Below, in pieces: positions 5,815 to 6,723 of a stretch of 6,723 nucleotides of DNA (position 1 is its first letter; every line of letters begins with the position of its first letter). The notes under the pieces were generated by a model that saw only the letters and a program-made list of their open reading frames with translations, was not told where the DNA came from and ran no database searches. Both the position numbers and the translations under genes were made by a program. The DNA comes from an uncultured Gloeocapsa sp. (lineage in GTDB: Bacteria > Cyanobacteriota > Cyanobacteriia > Cyanobacteriales > Gloeocapsaceae), in the NCBI GenBank assembly GCA_937930495.1, contig CALGKL010000024.1, forward strand, positions 1 to 6,723, read 5' to 3'.

Positions 5815-5829
5815 AAAGTACACAAAAAT

Positions 5830-6297
5830 TTAAATATTTTCCGCTAGGGGGGAAAAACGAAAATAGCGATCGCCCCCTAATTCGAGAACTACTTTTAAGC
5901 GAGGTTCACTTTTAGTTAGGTCAATCAGATATTGTTTTTCAGCCCGAGACAGGACAAAACCTTCAATAATCCAGAGGACGATCCCTTTAGATTTAGCAGG
6001 AAGAGAACTAAGCTGATAAGTAGCTAGACCTGGTACATAATTAACTGTTCCTACGGCTGCTTCTTGACCAATATTTTTTTTACCTAGGTGAGGTGGACGC
6101 ATACCATGGACATCGGTTAAATAAGCGCTCAAATCACCTAGACCTCTAGCGGTGATGTGAATACTGCGATAACCGGCGTTTCTGAGACGTCGTTGATAAC
6201 GTCCTTCAAACCCTCCCTCTAAGGGAGCATAAACACCGAGAGCGCCGTTTTGTTCCAAACTACGGATGAAGGATTTACCTGTGATTAATAGTGGCAT
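5830..6297 (-). CDS. ndhN: NAD(P)H-quinone oxidoreductase subunit N (NdhN)
   Basis: NdhN is a small peripheral subunit of the photosynthetic NDH-1 complex on the thylakoid membrane, which passes electrons from reduced ferredoxin to plastoquinone in respiration, cyclic electron flow and CO2 uptake. It exists only in oxygenic phototrophs and plastids. The 155 residues fit the family's usual length of about 150-160. Hallmarks are YAPLEGGFEGRYQRRLRNAGY (22-42, counted through the block), ITARGLGDLSAYLTDVHG, RPPHLGKK, LWIIEGFVLS and the C-terminal GGDRYFRFSPL. There is no signal peptide. The start fits the family's short N-terminus; no clear Shine-Dalgarno precedes it. It follows the DUF4330-type gene by 26 bp, so both are probably on one transcript. 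A HIP1 site lies near its 3' end. Confidence 0.95.
   Translation of the reverse strand: MPLLITGKSFIRSLEQNGALGVYAPLEGGFEGRYQRRLRNAGYRSIHITARGLGDLSAYLTDVHGMRPPHLGKKNIGQEAAVGTVNYVPGLATYQLSSLPAKSKGIVLWIIEGFVLSRAEKQYLIDLTKSEPRLKVVLELGGDRYFRFSPLAENI
5866..5873. repeat. HIP1 octamer GCGATCGC
   Basis: Second perfect HIP1 palindrome of the window, inside the 3' end of ndhN, where it encodes part of the conserved GGDRY stretch. Confidence 0.85.
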
Positions 6298-6323
6298 ATG
6301 GTTATTTTGACTCTAGATTGATT

Positions 6324-6723
6324 TTAACTTCTGACTTCGATGACTGTACCATTAAAGTTATAGGTACGACCATCTAGTTCAAGACTTGTACCTATTCTCA
6401 CCTTTTGTTTACCTAAAACAACTCCTGTCTCGTTAACTTGACCTTCGCCGGCGATGGTAATCAATAGGTCTCGAATAATAGCTACCTCGGGTCGAGGGTC
6501 TTTGAGGGCGATCACCGTTCCATCTGGTTGAGGAACAGCGACGGTTCTTTCTAATTCTTTGGCTGTTTTAATGGTTACTTGTCCTGAGGGTTCACTGCGA
6601 ATAATTAGATTAGCTTGGGGTTTTTCTGTAAATTCAGTGAATAATTGCTCAAGATCATTAACTCCTAGTCCTCGTACCAACATATCTACTTCAATAGGTT
6701 GATTAGCAGCTATTTGCGCTACA
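6324..6723 (-). CDS. DUF4330-type protein, N-terminus outside window
   Basis: The frame is open to the window edge, giving 132 codons plus a stop. A Met codon at 6683 lies inside the conserved block (PIEVDMLVRGLGVNDLEQLF) and is not the likely start. The sequence matches my recollection of the cyanobacterial DUF4330 family: a short N-terminal part with one membrane anchor (here missing) followed by a domain with VEVD-x-xVRGL, a run like LERTVAVPQPDGTV, PRPE, VVLGKQKVRIGTSLELDG and a C-terminal YNFNGTVIEVR. The function is unknown. The family pattern suggests an anchored protein with a beta-rich extracytoplasmic or cytosolic domain. It stands 26 bp before ndhN and is probably in the same operon. 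Confidence 0.75.
   Translation of the reverse strand, partial: VAQIAANQPIEVDMLVRGLGVNDLEQLFTEFTEKPQANLIIRSEPSGQVTIKTAKELERTVAVPQPDGTVIALKDPRPEVAIIRDLLITIAGEGQVNETGVVLGKQKVRIGTSLELDGRTYNFNGTVIEVRS

Overview
The window comes from a cyanobacterium. Four signs agree: light-independent protochlorophyllide reductase subunit ChlB, the NDH-1 subunit NdhN that is specific to oxygenic phototrophs, a tRNA-Leu(UAA) gene split by a group I intron at the classic cyanobacterial site, and two perfect HIP1 octamers (GCGATCGC). Base composition is moderately AT-rich and intergenic gaps are short. The genus cannot be fixed from this alone. Apart from the + strand tRNA, every gene lies on the minus strand.

Right part (6723 down to 4286, minus strand): the 3' part of a DUF4330-type protein, then ndhN 26 bp downstream, then a small predicted lipoprotein after a 79-bp gap that holds a TTGACA box and a perfect inverted repeat, then a 294-residue protein of unknown function only 10 nt after the lipoprotein. 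The last two genes are clearly coupled, because the stop of one overlaps the Shine-Dalgarno sequence of the next. The first two are probably co-transcribed. The 79-bp gap may carry an internal promoter.

Middle (4280 up to 3954, plus strand): trnL(UAA), with exons of 34 and 51 nt and a 242-nt group I intron between U34 and A35. The core helices P2 to P9 can be paired by eye. The gene converges on the 294-residue ORF with only 5 bp between their 3' ends. A 149-bp divergent region (3805-3953) separates trnL from the next gene to the left.

Left part (3804 down to 1, minus strand): an FAD-independent acetolactate-synthase-like ThDP enzyme (550 aa) followed by a strong stem-loop; a pentapeptide-repeat protein (291 aa) with a helical C-terminal extension; and the first 355 codons of chlB, cut by the window edge. 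These three look like separate or loosely linked units (gaps of 99 and 109 bp), serving branched-chain or acetolactate metabolism, an unknown scaffold role, and dark chlorophyll synthesis.

I found no mobile element, CRISPR array, toxin-antitoxin pair or defence cluster. This looks like core chromosome. The points most worth a second look are the uncharacterised lipoprotein/294-aa pair next to ndhN, the unusual active-site position of the acetolactate synthase homologue, and the intron-bearing tRNA squeezed against a convergent gene.
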